From positions 1 through 64,000 of the forward strand of contig JAFUAB010000040.1 in NCBI GenBank assembly GCA_017460885.1: a stretch of 64,000 nt of DNA, written 5' to 3'. Under the pieces are notes generated by a model that was given only the letters and a program-made list of their open reading frames with translations, did not search any database and was not told the DNA's origin. The stretch is from Lachnospiraceae bacterium (lineage in GTDB: Bacteria; Bacillota; Clostridia; Lachnospirales; Lachnospiraceae). Of the stretch, positions 61,610 to 64,000 are shown in pieces. Within the stretch, counting starts at the first letter, position 1. Each line of letters starts with the position of its first letter. The position numbers were made by a program, and so were the translations under genes.

Positions 61610-64000
61610 ATGAATTTTAACATTGATATGATATCAGATCCCAATTGTTTTGCGTCTGGAAGACTTCCGGCGAGAGCGTTTTATGATGCCATGCAGCCTG
61701 ACGGCAAAGGAGCGTACAGATCCTCCAAAGTACTTGACTTATGCGGAGACTGGAATTTCGCTTACGCCGAAAACTATGACGCTGCAAAAAAAGACTTTTA
61801 TGAAAAAGATTACGATTATTCCGGATGGAGTACTATCAAGGTTCCCGGACATATCCAGCTGCAGGGCTATGATAAACCTCATTATACCAACACAGCCTAT
61901 CCCTGGGACGGTCTCGAGAATGTTGAGACAGGTGCGGTACCCCGCAGATTCAATCCGATAGGCTCGTATATAAAGGAATTTGACTGCCCCGATATCCCTG
62001 AGGGATACGGAGCCAGGATATACTTCGGGGGAATAGAATCCGGCGGTGCGATCTGGTTAAACGGAACCTTCCTCGGATACAAAGAGGACAGCTTCGATGC
62101 CGGAGAATACGATATCACGGACCTGCTCGTTCCGGGCAGAAACAGGCTGGCCGTCATGGTTTTCAAATGGACCGTCGGCAGCTGGTTTGAAGATCAGGAC
62201 TTTTTCAGGTTTTCGGGAATATATCGTCCGGTATGGATCTATACGGTTCCTCGGTCTCATATCGAAGACGTGGGAATACGTACTCTTTTGGATGATGATT
62301 ATAAGGACGCGGTGCTAAAGGTTAAGACCCGGGTCTCTGCTGCAGCTGACTGTAAGGTCAAAATGACTCTGACAGACGCAGACGAGGTTGTTGCTGCGGA
62401 GGATACCCTGAGCTTCGGAAATGAGATCTCTGCCGAAAAGGAAAGTGAGGGATCTCTGGACTTTGCGATAGCTTCTCCAAGTCTATGGAGTGCCGAAAAA
62501 CCCTGTCTCTACACCCTGACCCTGACTCTTTTTGACGGATCCGGGGCTGAACTGGAGCGGGTAACCCAGGCTGTCGGCTTCAGACGCTTCGAAATGATAG
62601 ACGGTATCATGTGCATTAACGGCAAGCGCATCGAATTCAACGGAGTAAACCGGCACGAATTCTCCTGCCGTACGGGAAGAACGGTAACATATGAGGAAAC
62701 CCTTCTTGATGTTCTGACCATGAAGAAAAACAATATCAATGCCATCCGTACCTCGCACTATCCCGATGATCAGGCTCTGTATGATCTCTGTGATAAATAC
62801 GGTCTGTATATGATCGCCGAGAATAACCTTGAAACCCACGGAACCTGGTGTACTCCGGATGCCTTTGAAAACCCGGATAAGATCCTGCCATCCAACCATA
62901 TGGAGTATGAACCACTGCTTCTGGACAGGGTAAGGTCCTGCTATGAAATACACAAGAACCACCCTTCGATACTGATCTGGTCCGACGGAAACGAATCCTT
63001 CGGGGGTGACGTCATCGCCGATATGACTGCTCTTTTCCATGAGCTTGACCCTGACAGATTAGTTCATTACGAAAGTATACTCCATGATCGCAGGAGACCT
63101 GAGACCTCGGATATGGAAACTCAGATGTATACTCCCGTTGAAGATGTAAAGGCGTTTCTCGCGGAGCATCCCGATAAACCCTTTATTATGTGTGAATATA
63201 CCCACGCAATGGGCAATTCCTGCGGAGGTATGTATAAATATACCGATTTCATGCATGAAGAGCCCCGTTTCCAGGGTGGTTTCATCTGGGACTATATCGA
63301 CCAGTCGATCATCACCCGTGATCGCTACGGCAATGAGTATCAGGGATATGGCGGTGATTTCGGTGACAGACCCAGTGAATACAACTTCTCCGGTAACGGG
63401 ATCTGCTACGGTGACCGTACACCTTCACCCAAGATGCAGGAGGTCAAATACAATTACCAGCCGATCCAATGCAGGATATCAGAATCCGAGGTAACCGTGA
63501 TAAACAGGCATCTTTTCACGAGCACATCGGAATATGCGACGGAAATAAGCGTGCTGAAGGACGGCTCATGCATTTCGGTGATCCCCTTTGAAACGGATGT
63601 TGAACCGATGTCGCAAAGGACATACAGTCTGCCGTTGGAAAAGCCGGAGGAACCCGGAGAATATACCATTATTATCTCCTTTAAACTAAAAGAAGACCGG
63701 GATTACGCACCTGCAGGACATGAGGTTGCTTTTGACCAGTTCACGTTTACATCGGGAGTCATTAATACTGCAGCCGTCATAGACAAGAGCAGCCGCGGAT
63801 CCTACGAGATCATTAAGGGATCCCAAAACTACGGTGTCCACAACGATGATTTCAGCGTACTCTTTACACCCGGTCAGGGTGGAATAGCATCCTATATATA
63901 TCGGGGACGTGAATATATCTTCGGAAACAGGGTTCCGATGCCGAATTTCTGGCGCGCTCCCGTTGATAATGATATGGGCAGCGTCTCACCTGGCCGGCAT
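61610..64000 (+). CDS. lacZ: Beta-galactosidase (GH2, LacZ type), cut by window end
   Basis: 797 codons are open to the last base, so the 3' end is missing (family length about 1,000 residues). GH2 layout: jelly-roll N-domain (WNFAYAENYD, GWSTIKVPGHIQLQGY, PIGSYIKEFD), immunoglobulin-like domains, and the catalytic barrel with acid/base Glu462 in SDGNESFGGD and nucleophile Glu529 in CEYTHAMGNS. QDFFRFSGIYRPVW is also typical. No signal peptide, hence cytoplasmic hydrolysis of imported lactose. GGAGGAAAAGGA upstream lies in the citrate synthase end. It would produce galactose for GalK. Confidence 0.95.
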   Translation, partial: MNFNIDMISDPNCFASGRLPARAFYDAMQPDGKGAYRSSKVLDLCGDWNFAYAENYDAAKKDFYEKDYDYSGWSTIKVPGHIQLQGYDKPHYTNTAYPWDGLENVETGAVPRRFNPIGSYIKEFDCPDIPEGYGARIYFGGIESGGAIWLNGTFLGYKEDSFDAGEYDITDLLVPGRNRLAVMVFKWTVGSWFEDQDFFRFSGIYRPVWIYTVPRSHIEDVGIRTLLDDDYKDAVLKVKTRVSAAADCKVKMTLTDADEVVAAEDTLSFGNEISAEKESEGSLDFAIASPSLWSAEKPCLYTLTLTLFDGSGAELERVTQAVGFRRFEMIDGIMCINGKRIEFNGVNRHEFSCRTGRTVTYEETLLDVLTMKKNNINAIRTSHYPDDQALYDLCDKYGLYMIAENNLETHGTWCTPDAFENPDKILPSNHMEYEPLLLDRVRSCYEIHKNHPSILIWSDGNESFGGDVIADMTALFHELDPDRLVHYESILHDRRRPETSDMETQMYTPVEDVKAFLAEHPDKPFIMCEYTHAMGNSCGGMYKYTDFMHEEPRFQGGFIWDYIDQSIITRDRYGNEYQGYGGDFGDRPSEYNFSGNGICYGDRTPSPKMQEVKYNYQPIQCRISESEVTVINRHLFTSTSEYATEISVLKDGSCISVIPFETDVEPMSQRTYSLPLEKPEEPGEYTIIISFKLKEDRDYAPAGHEVAFDQFTFTSGVINTAAVIDKSSRGSYEIIKGSQNYGVHNDDFSVLFTPGQGGIASYIYRGREYIFGNRVPMPNFWRAPVDNDMGSVSPGRH

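Overview
The window reads as chromosomal DNA of an anaerobic, flagellated member of the Clostridia, most likely Lachnospiraceae. The evidence is gene content and order: an ftsH-uvrC-hprK-ROK kinase-murB-rapZ-whiA-crh block, rubredoxins with a flavodiiron protein, a stand-alone glycyl-radical domain, strong GGAGG-type ribosome binding sites, Firmicutes-like TTGxxx/TATAAT promoters and moderate G+C. Assignment below family level is not possible from sequence reading alone. No rRNA, tRNA, CRISPR array, prophage or intact transposase gene was seen.

Layout. 0.25-1.6 kb: galactokinase and a 41-aa microprotein. 1.7-7.4 kb (minus): a flagellar segment with a papain/C39-like protein, a 1018-aa protein of unknown function, flagellin and FliS; two candidate sigma-28 promoters lie in it. 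7.9-10.9 kb: an alanine/glycine:cation symporter, a second microprotein co-transcribed with rubredoxin, and a GNAT protein. 11.3-15.4 kb: class II aldolase, an unknown protein coupled to a flavodiiron protein, and a lipid kinase. 15.5-26.6 kb (minus): carbon-catabolite, cell-wall and DNA-repair genes, including HprK and a Crh-type HPr lacking the phosphorylatable histidine, plus FtsH and a DUF1846 protein. 26.9-31.3 kb: a sugar ABC importer without its ATPase. 31.4-35.1 kb: NhaC antiporter, two membrane proteins and a 37-aa microprotein. 35.2-37.8 kb: S-adenosylhomocysteine hydrolase with an amidohydrolase/deaminase. 37.8-40.3 kb: a TPM-domain protein and a zinc-ribbon membrane protein. 40.4-49.5 kb: a ten-gene Mrp/Mbh-type cation/proton antiporter operon with four NuoL/M/N-like pumps and no redox module. 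49.6-52.7 kb: chemoreceptor, thioredoxin, response regulator and glycyl-radical protein. 52.9-57.1 kb: a membrane-anchored toxin-fold-like protein, DegV, D,D-carboxypeptidase, TrmL and TrmB. 57.2-64 kb (plus): chemoreceptor, carbonic anhydrase, flavin reductase-rubredoxin fusion, citrate synthase and a beta-galactosidase cut by the window end.

How the parts work together. Lactose and galactose use (LacZ, GalK), glycolysis (aldolase), catabolite control (HprK, Crh-like HPr, ROK kinase) and fermentation (spare glycyl-radical domain) fit a saccharolytic anaerobe. The flavodiiron protein, rubredoxin, flavin reductase-rubredoxin and thioredoxin fit defence against oxygen or NO. The Mbh-like complex and NhaC point to sodium/proton bioenergetics. 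Several intergenic spaces carry REP-like palindromes, some of which supply stop codons or extend reading frames of neighbouring genes. The Mbh-like operon with four pump subunits is the most unusual system seen.
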